Source: Cellulosimicrobium cellulans
GTDB lineage: Bacteria; Actinomycetota; Actinomycetes; Actinomycetales; Cellulomonadaceae
Direction of reading: 5' to 3'
Length of the DNA: 64,000 nt
Assembly: GCF_024124905.1 (NCBI RefSeq)
Contig: NZ_JAMXST010000007.1
Coordinates: 172,416-236,415, forward strand
Below are positions 43,956 to 52,980 of the stretch, piece by piece (position 1 is the stretch's first letter; each line of letters opens with the position of its first letter). Under the pieces are notes generated by a model. That model had not been told where the DNA came from, did not search any database, and was given only the letters and a program-made list of their open reading frames with translations. Position numbers and translations under genes: made by a program.

Positions 43956-45671
43956 GTGACCACTCGTCCCGTCACCCGCCGTACCGTCCGCACCGTGCCG
44001 CGTCGCGCGGCCGCCACGGTCGCCGTCGCTGTGCCGGTCGCACTCGTCGCCGCGGCGTGCGGTCTCGTGGCCCCGACCGACGAGCCCACTCCGACGGCCG
44101 TCCCCGCCGTGCTGACGATCGGGATGCCCAACTCGGTGGACGAGGAGGACAACAACCCCTTCGACAGCGGGTCCGCCGCGCAGAAGCTCGGCTACGCGAA
44201 CGTCCTCTACGAGCCGCTCGCGCAGATCAACCTCGTCGACCCGGCCCAGGACCCGACCCCCTGGCTCGCGAGCGAGTGGTCCTGGGACGCGGGCTACACG
44301 GAGCTGCGGGTCACGGTCCGCGAGGGCGTGCTCTGGTCCGACGGCGAGCCCCTCACGCCCGACGACGTCGCCTTCACGTTCGGGCTCCGCAGGGACGTCC
44401 CCGCGCTCAACCCGGACCTCCTCCCGTACGACGACGTGCGCGTCGAGGGGAGGGACGTCGTCGTGACGTTCGGGAGCGGCCAGTACGTCAACCGCACCAA
44501 GGCGATCAACACGTTCGTCGTGCCCGAGCACGTGTGGGCCGACCGCCCCGCCGAGACGCTCCTGGAGGACCCGAACGTCGACCCGGTCGGCACGGGGCCG
44601 TACGTCCTCGAGGAGTTCACGACCGACGGTGCCACGCTCGTCGCCCGGGACGACTACTGGGGCGGTCCGCTCGCCGTCCCGGAGCTGCGATACGTCGCGT
44701 TCCCGGACAACGACTCCCTCACCGCGGCGTACGTGAGCGGCGAGGTGCAGTGGGGCTGGGCGTACATCCCCGGCTACGAGCGCGTCTATCTCGCCGCCGA
44801 CCCCGAGCACCTCCACCAGTTCGCCCCGACCGGTCTGGCGATCGACGCGCTCTTCCTCAACACGCAGGTGCCGCCGTTCGACGACGTCGCCGTGCGCCGC
44901 GCGTTGAACATCGTGCTCGACCGCGAGGACATCTCGAACTACGCCACCTCCGGCGTCTGGCCCGCGCTGCGCAGCGCGACCGGGCTGCCGCTGCCGGCCG
45001 GCGAGCCGTTCCTCGCTCCGGACCTCGCCGACCGGCGCCTCACGGTCGACGTCCCGGGTGCGACCGCGATCCTCGAGGACGCGGGGTACGACCTGGTGGA
45101 CGGCGTCCTCCAGGACGAGGACGGCGTGCCCGTCACGTTCACGCTGACGAACCCCTCCGGGTGGACCGACTACATGTGGGAGCTCGAGGCGGTCAAGGAC
45201 GCGGCCGCGCGGCTCGGCATCGTCGCGACGGTGGTGGGGCAGGACGAGGCCGAGTGGTTCGACAAGATCGGCACGGGCGACTTCCAGGCGTCGATGCACT
45301 GGACCGACGGCGGCGCGACGCCCTGGGACACGTACTCCAGCCAGATGAACGGCGCCCACCTGCGCCCGCTCGGCACCAGCGCCGACGCGAACTTCGGCCG
45401 GTTCCAGGACCCCGACGCGGACGCCGCGTTCCTGGTCTACGCCTCCTCGACCGACGCGGCGGAGCGCGCGGCCGCGCTGGCGACGATCCAGAACGTCTAC
45501 GTCGACCAGGTCCCCGCGATCCCGCTCCTCGGGCGCCCGACGGCCGCCCAGTACTCGACCGTCGCCTACACCGGGTTCCCGTCGGACGCCGACCCGTACG
45601 CGTCGCCGCAGCCGACCAGCCCGGCCGCGTCGCTGATCCTCACGCGCCTCGTCCCGAGCGCAGGGGAGTAG
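43956..45671 (+). CDS. ABC transporter family-5 solute-binding lipoprotein
   Basis: The 571-aa protein is an extracellular family-5 (peptide/nickel/oligosaccharide) binding protein. Its signal peptide ends in the lipobox VAAAC (Cys about residue 29). Family motifs include YANVLYEPLAQIN, the EGVLWSDGEPLTPDDVAFTF segment and TDPVGTGPYVL-like DPVGTGPYVLEEF. In cellulolytic bacteria close relatives bind cellobiose or other oligosaccharides, but specificity cannot be read here. No permease or ATPase gene is adjacent, so it is an orphan. The GTG at 43956 has GAGGAG 6 nt upstream. Confidence 0.92.
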   Translation: MTTRPVTRRTVRTVPRRAAATVAVAVPVALVAAACGLVAPTDEPTPTAVPAVLTIGMPNSVDEEDNNPFDSGSAAQKLGYANVLYEPLAQINLVDPAQDPTPWLASEWSWDAGYTELRVTVREGVLWSDGEPLTPDDVAFTFGLRRDVPALNPDLLPYDDVRVEGRDVVVTFGSGQYVNRTKAINTFVVPEHVWADRPAETLLEDPNVDPVGTGPYVLEEFTTDGATLVARDDYWGGPLAVPELRYVAFPDNDSLTAAYVSGEVQWGWAYIPGYERVYLAADPEHLHQFAPTGLAIDALFLNTQVPPFDDVAVRRALNIVLDREDISNYATSGVWPALRSATGLPLPAGEPFLAPDLADRRLTVDVPGATAILEDAGYDLVDGVLQDEDGVPVTFTLTNPSGWTDYMWELEAVKDAAARLGIVATVVGQDEAEWFDKIGTGDFQASMHWTDGGATPWDTYSSQMNGAHLRPLGTSADANFGRFQDPDADAAFLVYASSTDAAERAAALATIQNVYVDQVPAIPLLGRPTAAQYSTVAYTGFPSDADPYASPQPTSPAASLILTRLVPSAGE

Positions 45672-45721
45672 CGCGCGGAGCCTCTTCCCGTCCTCTTCCC
45701 GGAACGCACACACGCGTCCTC

Positions 45722-45727
45722 TACGGT
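45722..45727 (+). promoter_or_regulatory. -10 hexamer (PAP2 protein)
   Basis: TACGGT lies exactly 6 nt before the ATG start. Confidence 0.5.
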
Positions 45728-45733
45728 GGAGGG

Positions 45734-46849
45734 ATGCCAGCCGACCACGCCCCGACCCGGCCGCTGCCGACCAGCGGCGGGACGGGCACGCGACCGCTCC
45801 CGGCGACGCCGCCGGTGCTGCCGCCCGCGCCTTCCGGCGCCCCGCGCCCGCCCGTGACGCCGCCCCCTCCGGTCGCCGCGTACCCGTCGGGCGCCCCCTA
45901 CCCGCCCGGGGCGTCGTACCCGCCCGTGGCCTCGAGCCCGCGGGGACCGCACCCGGCACCCCGTCGTGTCCCGACCGCCGACGCCGACGGGCCCAGCACC
46001 GCGTCGCGCGTCGTCGCCGCCGTCGTCGCGGTGCTCGCCGTCGCGGGGGCGTGGCTCGTGTGGCGGTTCTTCGTCGACACGTTCGCCGGGCAGATGCTCG
46101 AGCGAGCCGCGTTCGACGGCGCCGTCACCGGCCAGGGCGAGCTCTGGACGGTGGCGGAGCCGGTCCTGGACACGGTCTCGGTCGCGTTCGTCGTCGGCGG
46201 CCTCGGCGCTGCCATGGGGATCGCGCTCCTGCGCCGGCGCTGGGGCCTCGCCGTGCAGGTGGCCTTCCTCGTCGTGGGGGCGAACGTCACGACGCAGCTC
46301 GTCAAGCACTCGCTCCTCGGTCGCGAGGAGCTGATCGGCGGCTGGCACTGGGAGAACTCGCTGCCGAGCGGGCACACCACCGTCGCCGGGTCGGTCGCCG
46401 CGGCCCTGCTGCTCGTCGTCCCGCGCGCGGCCCGTCCGCTCGTGGCGGTCCTCGGCGGCGCGTACACGGCCGCGACCGGGATCTCGACGCTCGTCGGGCA
46501 GTGGCACCGCCCGAGCGACGTCGTCGCCGCGGTCCTCGTCGTCCTCGCGTGGGCGGCGCTCGTGTGCGCCTTCACGCCGCGGTCGGCCCTCGACCCGGGC
46601 GCCGGCCCGTCGCCGGGCTCGACGGTCATGGCCGTCCTCCTCCTGCTCGGCGCCGCGGCGGCCGGGGTGGCGGCGGCGCTCGCGCTGCGGGCGACGCCCG
46701 CGACCTGGGGCACCACGGCCGCGCAGGAGGTCACCGCCTACGCCGGAGGGGTGGCGGGCGTGCTCGCGGTGACGGCCGCCGCGTTCGCCGTCCTGCTCCT
46801 CGTCCGGCAGTCCACGGCTCGCCCGGACGTGCACGCCGTTCGGGGGTAG
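45734..46849 (+). CDS. PAP2-family membrane phosphatase
   Basis: The 371-aa protein is a membrane-bound lipid phosphatase of the PAP2 type, acting on undecaprenyl pyrophosphate, phosphatidic acid or a similar substrate outside the membrane. The three motifs are KHSLLGREE (about residue 193), PSGHTT (about 212-217) and GQWHRPSDV (about 255-263); the two His residues are catalytic. A proline-rich cytoplasmic N-terminus (about 1-85) with PYPPGASYPP-like repeats is unusual and probably disordered. Five or six core helices and two extra C-terminal helices are visible. Confidence 0.9.
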   Translation: MPADHAPTRPLPTSGGTGTRPLPATPPVLPPAPSGAPRPPVTPPPPVAAYPSGAPYPPGASYPPVASSPRGPHPAPRRVPTADADGPSTASRVVAAVVAVLAVAGAWLVWRFFVDTFAGQMLERAAFDGAVTGQGELWTVAEPVLDTVSVAFVVGGLGAAMGIALLRRRWGLAVQVAFLVVGANVTTQLVKHSLLGREELIGGWHWENSLPSGHTTVAGSVAAALLLVVPRAARPLVAVLGGAYTAATGISTLVGQWHRPSDVVAAVLVVLAWAALVCAFTPRSALDPGAGPSPGSTVMAVLLLLGAAAAGVAAALALRATPATWGTTAAQEVTAYAGGVAGVLAVTAAAFAVLLLVRQSTARPDVHAVRG

Positions 46850-47012
46850 GGTGCGGCTGGCGCGACGGGAGTAACGTCGTAGGCTGCCACGGCGGACGAC
46901 CGGACGGTCGTCCCCGAGGCCACGACGCGCCGCACGCCCGGGGTGGTGCCCGGTCGCCGTCGGGCGGGAGCGCCCACCACTGACACGTACGCACGGACGA
47001 AAGCAGGATCGG

Positions 47013-49775
47013 ATGCCACGCAAGCTCGTGATCGTCGAGTCGCCCGCCAAGGCTCGCAAGATCCAGGGCTACCTCGGCGACGACTACGAGGTCGAGGCGA
47101 GCGTCGGGCACATCCGCGACCTGCCGCAGCCGTCCGAGCTGCCCGCGGACATGAAGAAGGGCCCGTACGGGAAGTTCGCGGTCGACGTCGACCACGGCTT
47201 CGACCCGTACTACGAGGTCTACGCGGACAAGAAGAAGAAGGTCGCCGAGCTCAAGCGCGCGCTCAAGGACGCCGACGAGCTCTACCTCGCGACGGATGAG
47301 GACCGCGAGGGCGAGGCCATCGCGTGGCACCTCCTCGAGGCGCTCAAGCCCAAGGTCCCGGTCAAGCGCATGGTCTTCCACGAGATCACGCGCGAGGCCA
47401 TCCAGCGGGCGCTGCAGAACACGCGCGACCTCGACGAGCACCTCGTCGACGCGCAGGAGACCCGCCGCATCCTCGACCGCCTCTACGGCTACGAGGTCTC
47501 GCCCGTGCTGTGGCGCAAGATCGCCCAGGGGCTCTCGGCCGGGCGCGTGCAGTCGGTCGCGACGCGCCTCGTCGTCGAGCGCGAGCGCGAGCGCATGGCG
47601 TTCGTCGCAGCGGAGTACTGGGACGTCACGGGGACGTTCGAGCACGCGGACGCGTCCGCCGCCGACGCCGGGAAGGCGTTCGGCGCCCGGCTCGTGCAGG
47701 TCGGCGACGCACGCGTCGCCTCGGGCCGCGACTTCGACGACCGGGGGCAGCTCAAGGCGGCGGCGGCGCGCGACGGCGTCGCGCACCTCGACGAGTCGAC
47801 GGCCCGCGCCGTCGTGGCGGGTCTCGCGGACGCCGCGTTCGCCGTGCGCTCGCTCGACACCAAGCCGTACACGCGCCGTCCCGCGGCGCCGTTCACGACG
47901 TCGACCCTCCAGCAGGAGGCCAGCCGCAAGCTGCGCATGTCGTCGCGCCAGGCCATGCGCACCGCGCAGTCGCTGTACGAGAACGGCTACATCACCTACA
48001 TGCGCACGGACTCGCCGTCGCTGTCGGCGGAGGCCACGACGGCGGCCCGCCGCCAGGCGGCCGAGCTCTACGGCCCCGAGTTCGTGCCGGAGAAGCCGCG
48101 CGTCTACGCCGCGAAGAACCAGGGCGCGCAGGAGGCGCACGAGGCGATCCGTCCCGCGGGCGACTCGTTCCGCACGCCCGCGCAGGTCAAGCGCGAGCTG
48201 AGCGACGACCAGTTCAAGCTCTACGAGCTCGTGTGGAAGCGCACCGTCGCGTCGCAGATGGCGGACGCGAAGGGGTCGACGGCGTCCGTCCGCCTCGGCG
48301 CGACCCTCTCGGCCGCCGCGGGCGACGTCGCGGGCCGCGACGCGGTGTTCGCCGCGTCGGGCACCGTCATCACGTTCCGCGGGTTCCTCGCCGCGTACGA
48401 GGAGAGCTCCGACGTCGACCGGTACGCGGAGGACGCGCCCGTCGTCGGGACCAAGGGCGACGACGACGCGCGCCTGCCGCAGATGGCCGAGGGCGACCCG
48501 CTGCGCGGGGACGACCTCACGGCCGACGGGCACTCGACGTCCGCCCCGCCCCGCTACACCGAGGCGAGCCTCGTCAAGGCGCTCGAGGAGCTCGGCATCG
48601 GACGGCCCTCGACCTACGCGTCGACGATCTCCACGATCCAGGACCGCGGGTACGTGCTCTCGCGCGGGCAGGCGCTCGTGCCGAGCTGGCTCGCGTTCGC
48701 CGTCGTGCGGCTGCTCGAGGAGCACTTCGACCGGCTCGTCGACTACGACTTCACCGCGCGCATGGAGGCCGACCTCGACGAGATCGCCGCCGGGCGCCGC
48801 GACCGCGTGGCGTGGCTCACCGAGTTCTACTTCGGCGACGCCGCGAAGGGCGAGGACGCCGAGGGTCTGCGCGACCTCGTCGCGAACCTCGGCGACATCG
48901 ACGCGCGCGGCATCAACTCGGTGCCGATCGGCGAGGGCATCCAGCTCCGCGTCGGGCGCTACGGCCCGTACGTGGAGGACCTCTCCGTCCCGGTCAAGGA
49001 GGGGGAGAACCCGCCGCGCGCGTCCGTGCCCGACGACGTCGCCCCCGACGAGCTGACCGTCGCCAAGGCGCGCGAGCTCCTCGCGGCCGGTGCCGACGAC
49101 GGCAAGGTGCTCGGCACCGACCCCGTCTCGGGCAACGAGGTCGTCGCGAAGGCCGGACGCTACGGGCCCTACGTCACCGAGGTCCTCGACCTCCCGCCGA
49201 TCGACACGAGCCTGTCCGCCGCCGCACAGAAGAAGGCGAAGGCCGCGCAGCCCAAGCCGCGCACGGCGTCGCTGCTCAAGACGCAGTCGCTCGACACGAT
49301 CACGATCGACGACGCGCTGCGCCTGCTGTCGCTGCCGCGCGTCGTCGGGACGGACCCCGAGTCGGGCGAGGAGATCACGGCGCAGAACGGCCGCTACGGG
49401 CCCTACCTCAAGAAGGGCACCGACTCGCGGTCGCTGCCCGACGAGGAGTCGATGTTCACCGTCACGCTCGACGAGGCGCTCGAGCTGTACAAGCAGCCCA
49501 AGCGCGGGCGCGGCCAGCGCGCCGCGACCCCGCCCCTGCGCGAGCTCGGCGACGACCCGAACAGCGGCAAGCCGATCGTCGTCAAGGACGGCCGCTTCGG
49601 CGCCTACGTCACCGACGGCGAGACGAACCGCACGCTGCCCCGCGACGTCACGCCCGAGTCGATCACCCCCGAGCGCGCGATCGAGCTCCTCGCCGAGAAG
49701 CGCGCCCAGGGCCCGGCGAAGAAGCGCACCACGGCCCGCAAGCCGACCGCGAAGAAGGCCCCCGCGAAGAAGTAG
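47013..49775 (+). CDS. topA: DNA topoisomerase I
   Basis: This type IA topoisomerase relaxes negative supercoils by single-strand cleavage. The 920-aa protein opens KLVIVESPAKARKIQ (TOPRIM start), has the metal-binding TDEDREGEAIAW (about 92-103) and the catalytic Tyr in YITYMRTDS (about 328-336). Several C-terminal topoisomerase repeats (about 640-890) contain GRYGPY or GRFGAY. As in other actinobacteria there are no zinc fingers; a Lys/Ala tail (AKKAPAKK) binds DNA instead. AGGATC lies just before the ATG. Confidence 0.97.
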   Translation: MPRKLVIVESPAKARKIQGYLGDDYEVEASVGHIRDLPQPSELPADMKKGPYGKFAVDVDHGFDPYYEVYADKKKKVAELKRALKDADELYLATDEDREGEAIAWHLLEALKPKVPVKRMVFHEITREAIQRALQNTRDLDEHLVDAQETRRILDRLYGYEVSPVLWRKIAQGLSAGRVQSVATRLVVERERERMAFVAAEYWDVTGTFEHADASAADAGKAFGARLVQVGDARVASGRDFDDRGQLKAAAARDGVAHLDESTARAVVAGLADAAFAVRSLDTKPYTRRPAAPFTTSTLQQEASRKLRMSSRQAMRTAQSLYENGYITYMRTDSPSLSAEATTAARRQAAELYGPEFVPEKPRVYAAKNQGAQEAHEAIRPAGDSFRTPAQVKRELSDDQFKLYELVWKRTVASQMADAKGSTASVRLGATLSAAAGDVAGRDAVFAASGTVITFRGFLAAYEESSDVDRYAEDAPVVGTKGDDDARLPQMAEGDPLRGDDLTADGHSTSAPPRYTEASLVKALEELGIGRPSTYASTISTIQDRGYVLSRGQALVPSWLAFAVVRLLEEHFDRLVDYDFTARMEADLDEIAAGRRDRVAWLTEFYFGDAAKGEDAEGLRDLVANLGDIDARGINSVPIGEGIQLRVGRYGPYVEDLSVPVKEGENPPRASVPDDVAPDELTVAKARELLAAGADDGKVLGTDPVSGNEVVAKAGRYGPYVTEVLDLPPIDTSLSAAAQKKAKAAQPKPRTASLLKTQSLDTITIDDALRLLSLPRVVGTDPESGEEITAQNGRYGPYLKKGTDSRSLPDEESMFTVTLDEALELYKQPKRGRGQRAATPPLRELGDDPNSGKPIVVKDGRFGAYVTDGETNRTLPRDVTPESITPERAIELLAEKRAQGPAKKRTTARKPTAKKAPAKK

Positions 49776-49790
49776 GGCCCGCCTCGGGCC
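49776..49790. terminator. Short GC hairpin after topA
   Basis: GGCCCG-CCT-CGGGCC, a 6-bp stem starting right after the topA stop and 4 bp from the end of the convergent gene. A weak candidate. Confidence 0.4.
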
Positions 49791-49794
49791 GTGG

Positions 49795-50940
49795 TCAGTG
49801 CGCGGTGTGCCCGACCGGCTCGGGGAGGCCGGCCTCGGCGCGGACGCGGCGGGAGAAGCCCTCGATGGAGCGCAGGGCGTCGACGAGCTCCGGCACGCGC
49901 ACGGGGAACGGCATGGCGTGGATCGTCTCGCCCTCCGCGGTGGCGGCCTCCGCGACGCGCGTGAGGTCGTGCACGTCGTCCGCGGTCAGGCCGATCTCGG
50001 TGAGCGTGTTCGGCAGGCCGACGCGCGTCGTGAAGCGCACGAACTCCTCGATCTCCTCGGTCGGCGCGCCCTCCAGCACGAGCTGCGTCACGGAGCCGAT
50101 GTTCACCTTCTGGCCGTGCGTGAGCCCGTGCGTCTGGGGCGCCGCGGTGAGTCCGTTGTGGATCGCGTGCGCCGCGGCGAGGCCGCCGGACTCGAAGCCC
50201 AGCCCGGACAGGAGCGTGTTCGCCTCGACGACCTTCTCGACCGCAGGTGTCACGAGGTGGTCCTTCACCGCGTCGATCGCGGGCAGCGCGTTCTCCCAGA
50301 GGATGTCCCACGAGAGCTGCGCGAGCGCCGTGCCCGTGACGAGCGGGAGGCCGCCGGCCATGGTCGACGCGTTCGCCTCGGCGACGGCGCGCGCCTCGAT
50401 CCACGTCGCGAGCGCGTCCCCGACGCCGGCGACGAGGAACTTCACGGGCGCGTTCGCGACGAGGCCCGTGTCGACGAGCACGAGGTCCGGGTTGTGCGGG
50501 AAGAACCGGTACTCCTCGAACGCGCCGTCCTCGGTGTAGATGACGGACAGGGCGGAGCACGGGGCGTCGGTGGACGCGACGGTCGGCACGGAGACCCAGC
50601 GGATGCCGCGCAGGTGGCCCGCGGCCTTCACGGCGTCGATCGTCGAGCCGCCGCCGATGCCGACGATCACGTCGGCGCCGAGCTCGTCGATCTCGCGCGC
50701 GAGCCGGTCGACCTCCGCGGCGGTGGCGTACGTGCCGAACCCGGTGCGGTGGCGGGGGAGGTCCTGGTCCTGGAAGGACACGGCGACCGTGTCCTGGACG
50801 ATGCCCCACACGACGTCGTCGGCGACGAGCAGCGGCTTCGTGCCGATCGGTCGGACGAACTCGCCGAGCCGCGTGAGCGCACCGCGGGCCTGGACGTAGC
50901 GCAGCGGGCTGATGAGCGTGCGGACGGGAACCTCGGGCAT
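49795..50940 (-). CDS. gldA: Glycerol dehydrogenase-like iron/zinc-containing dehydrogenase
   Basis: The 381-aa protein is a family III metal-dependent alcohol dehydrogenase, most like glycerol dehydrogenase (glycerol to dihydroxyacetone with NAD+). The NAD-binding motif is VIVGIGGGSTIDAVKAAGH (about 89-107). Metal ligands are Asp in GVGDALATW (about 172) and His in AAHAIHNGL and THGLTHGQ (about 260-280). SVPTVASTDAPCSALSV is the conserved substrate-side segment. The ATG at 50940 has AGGAGG 6 nt upstream. No dihydroxyacetone kinase is nearby. Confidence 0.88.
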   Translation of the reverse strand: MPEVPVRTLISPLRYVQARGALTRLGEFVRPIGTKPLLVADDVVWGIVQDTVAVSFQDQDLPRHRTGFGTYATAAEVDRLAREIDELGADVIVGIGGGSTIDAVKAAGHLRGIRWVSVPTVASTDAPCSALSVIYTEDGAFEEYRFFPHNPDLVLVDTGLVANAPVKFLVAGVGDALATWIEARAVAEANASTMAGGLPLVTGTALAQLSWDILWENALPAIDAVKDHLVTPAVEKVVEANTLLSGLGFESGGLAAAHAIHNGLTAAPQTHGLTHGQKVNIGSVTQLVLEGAPTEEIEEFVRFTTRVGLPNTLTEIGLTADDVHDLTRVAEAATAEGETIHAMPFPVRVPELVDALRSIEGFSRRVRAEAGLPEPVGHTAH

Positions 50941-51085
50941 CGTGGCCTCCTGTGGAGTCGGTGGGTCGCCGTCGGGCGCGCCGCAGCCGTGCGAGGCCGG
51001 TGCCCGCCGGCCTTCCCCACCGTGGCACGCGTCCCCGGGGACCACCACCGGGACGCCGGGGTGCGTGACCTTGGTCCCGGCCGGG

Positions 51086-51823
51086 TCAGCCGGCCAGCAG
51101 CGTGATCGTGCCGAGCACGACCGTCACGGCGGGCAGGAGCAGCACGCCCCAGCGCCCGGTGCGGTCGGTGCGGGCGTGCGGCGCGTCGTCGAGCGGGTCG
51201 ACGACGGGGTCGCCCGAGCCCTGCTCGCGCAGGCCCCAGACGGTCCCCACGACGAGCGCGACGGCGGCCGCGACCAGGACCGGGACCGCAGGGAGGGTCG
51301 CGACCGGGGCGCGCAGCGTGACCGCGACGGCCACGAGGGCGCCCGTCACGACCACGTTCCCGAGGACGGTCGGCACGGGGTGGGCGAGGGCGGCGCGCAG
51401 CAGCCGGTCGCCGGCGCGCCACAGCCCGACGAAGCCCGCGAGCGCGGCCACGAGGACGAGCAGCATCCCGGCCGGGACCACGAGGGTGCCGCCGTCGAGC
51501 GCGGGTCGCAGCGACCACAGCACGCCGAGCATCCCGACCGTCTGCACGGCGGAGGCGGCCACCGTGCGGCCGATCGAGGAGCTCGACTGCGCGGGGTCCT
51601 CGGGCAGGTCGAGCGAGCGCGCGTACGCCACGGGATCGCCGAACGCCTCCCACGCGGTCTCGCCGGAGTCGACGACGTGCGCGTCCACCTCGGCGAGCAC
51701 GGCGCCGATCCGTGCTCCGGCGACCCCCTGGAGCCGCAGCTCCAGCAGGAGCGCCTCGGCCCAGCGCGGGTCGACGTGCGGCGCGTGGCGGCGCTCGATC
51801 GTGTAGCGGGTCGTGTCGCTCAT
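51086..51823 (-). CDS. PadR-associated membrane protein
   Basis: The 245-aa protein has a cytoplasmic helical N-terminal domain (about 1-75, containing WAEALLLELRLQGVAGARIG and AFGDPVAYARSLDLP). Five or six membrane helices follow (about 85-240). This resembles the DUF1700/HAAS-type proteins encoded with PadR regulators. It overlaps the PadR gene by ATGA. Such pairs are thought to sense envelope or antibiotic stress; that role is inference here. Confidence 0.75.
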   Translation of the reverse strand: MSDTTRYTIERRHAPHVDPRWAEALLLELRLQGVAGARIGAVLAEVDAHVVDSGETAWEAFGDPVAYARSLDLPEDPAQSSSSIGRTVAASAVQTVGMLGVLWSLRPALDGGTLVVPAGMLLVLVAALAGFVGLWRAGDRLLRAALAHPVPTVLGNVVVTGALVAVAVTLRAPVATLPAVPVLVAAAVALVVGTVWGLREQGSGDPVVDPLDDAPHARTDRTGRWGVLLLPAVTVVLGTITLLAG

Positions 51824-52332
51824 CGAGGGGTCCTTCTCGGGGTGGGGTCGGGAGGAGGTGCGTCTGCCGGGATCGCGACCGGCTCTGGGACCGGCCCCGG
51901 GACCGGTCCTGGTCCCCGGTCGGGGTCCGGGCGCGCCCCCGCGTGCGGGGCGAGGCCTGCGGCCGGGCGCGCACCGTCCGGCGAGGGCGTGCCGGACGGG
52001 CCCGCGACGAGGGTGCTCGCCGCCGTCGTCACGGCGTCCCAGCGGGAGGTCGCGTCGGCGAGCGCGACGCGACCCTGGCCCGTGACGGCGTAGTACCGAC
52101 GGCTCGGCCCGCGCTCGCCCTGGTGCCAGGAGGTCGTGACGAGGCCGTCGTCCTCCAGGCGCTGCAGCAGCGGGTAGAGCGTGCCGCCCTTCACGGTGCC
52201 GAGGCCCGCGTCGGCGAGCGACCGCGTGATCGCGTAGCCGTAGGTGGGGCCGTGGGTCGCGACGACCGCGAGCACGCACAGCGGCAGCACGCCGCGCAGG
52301 AGCTCGCGGTCGAGCCGCTCGTCGAACCTCAT
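51820..52332 (-). CDS. PadR-family regulator
   Basis: The 170-aa protein has the PadR winged helix: LRGVLPLCVLAVVATHGPTYGY (split by a turn), then GTVKGGTLYPLLQRLEDDGLV and RYYAVTGQGR (residues about 12-95). The C-terminal 60 residues are Pro/Gly-rich and replace the usual dimerisation helices, which is odd. It starts an operon with the membrane protein. The ATG has TACTGT exactly 6 nt upstream, and that hexamer sits inside a palindrome, so autorepression is likely. Confidence 0.88.
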   Translation of the reverse strand: MRFDERLDRELLRGVLPLCVLAVVATHGPTYGYAITRSLADAGLGTVKGGTLYPLLQRLEDDGLVTTSWHQGERGPSRRYYAVTGQGRVALADATSRWDAVTTAASTLVAGPSGTPSPDGARPAAGLAPHAGARPDPDRGPGPVPGPVPEPVAIPADAPPPDPTPRRTPR

Positions 52333-52334
52333 GG

Positions 52335-52355
52335 CTAGACAGTACGGCTATCTAG
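52335..52355. promoter_or_regulatory. PadR operator overlapping its own -10
   Basis: CTAGA-CAGTACGGCTA-TCTAG is a 21-bp near-palindrome (arms of 5 bp plus inner AG/CT pairs) ending 3 bp before the PadR start. The leaderless -10 TACTGT (minus strand, 52339-52344) is inside it. Confidence 0.55.
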
Positions 52356-52408
52356 TTAGGGCGGCAACCTAGTGGTCGCCGGACGGGCGTCCCACGATCG
52401 CATGAGTG

Positions 52409-52420
52409 CTGTTATAACAG
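52409..52420. promoter_or_regulatory. MarR operator palindrome
   Basis: CTGTTATAACAG is a perfect 12-bp palindrome 4 bp before the MarR start, with further AG/CT pairing at its flanks. Its TTATAA core lies where a leaderless -10 would be, so MarR should repress its own operon. Confidence 0.6.
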
Positions 52421-52424
52421 TGCT

Positions 52425-52979
52425 ATGACTTCTCAGGACCCGACCACCGTCCCCGGCCGGTGGGACTCCCTGCACGCCGTGCTCCGACGCCTCGACGACG
52501 AGATCGGCACGGTCTACACCGACCGAGGCATCGAGGGCGTGCGGCCGCGGTTCGTCTACCCGCTGATCCGGCTCGCCCACACCGGCCCGCTGACCATCCG
52601 TGGGCTCGCGGAGTCGCTCGGGCGGACGCACTCGGCGATGAGCCAGACCGTCACGGCCATGCGGCGCGAGGGACTGGTCGAGACGGAGCCCGGCCCGGAC
52701 GCCCGGACGCGACGGGTCGCGCTCACCGAGAAGGCTCGCGCGCTCGTCCCGCTCCTGGAGGCGGAGTGGCGCGCGACGGAGGAGTCCGTCGCCGAGATCG
52801 ACGACGAGCTGCCGCACGCGTTGAGCGCCGTCGTCGTCGAGCTGGAGCGCGTCCTCGCCCGCCGCTCGCTGCGCGCGCGGCTCGTGGATCGGCTCGATGC
52901 GGCGGGCTACCCCCTGCCGGTGGGAGCCGCCGAACCCGCGGGATCCGGTACCGACGCCGCCCCGCCCGAGGACCGTTGA
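52425..52979 (+). CDS. MarR-family regulator
   Basis: The 184-aa protein has a MarR winged helix: PLTIRGLAESLGRTHSAMSQ as recognition HTH (residues about 55-74), then TVTAMRREGLVETEPGPDARTRR (wing, split). A C-terminal dimerisation helix and a disordered tail follow. It is the first gene of an operon with an MFS exporter that begins 1 bp after its stop codon, the classic arrangement for an efflux pump repressed by MarR and induced by its substrate. Confidence 0.9.
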   Translation: MTSQDPTTVPGRWDSLHAVLRRLDDEIGTVYTDRGIEGVRPRFVYPLIRLAHTGPLTIRGLAESLGRTHSAMSQTVTAMRREGLVETEPGPDARTRRVALTEKARALVPLLEAEWRATEESVAEIDDELPHALSAVVVELERVLARRSLRARLVDRLDAAGYPLPVGAAEPAGSGTDAAPPEDR

Positions 52980-52980
52980 G

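Noticed and set aside
38787..45959. A 2390-codon open frame on the minus strand
   Set aside because: It runs antisense to jetB, jetC and the solute-binding protein, is Arg/Val/Glu low-complexity, and exists only because stop codons are rare at this GC content.
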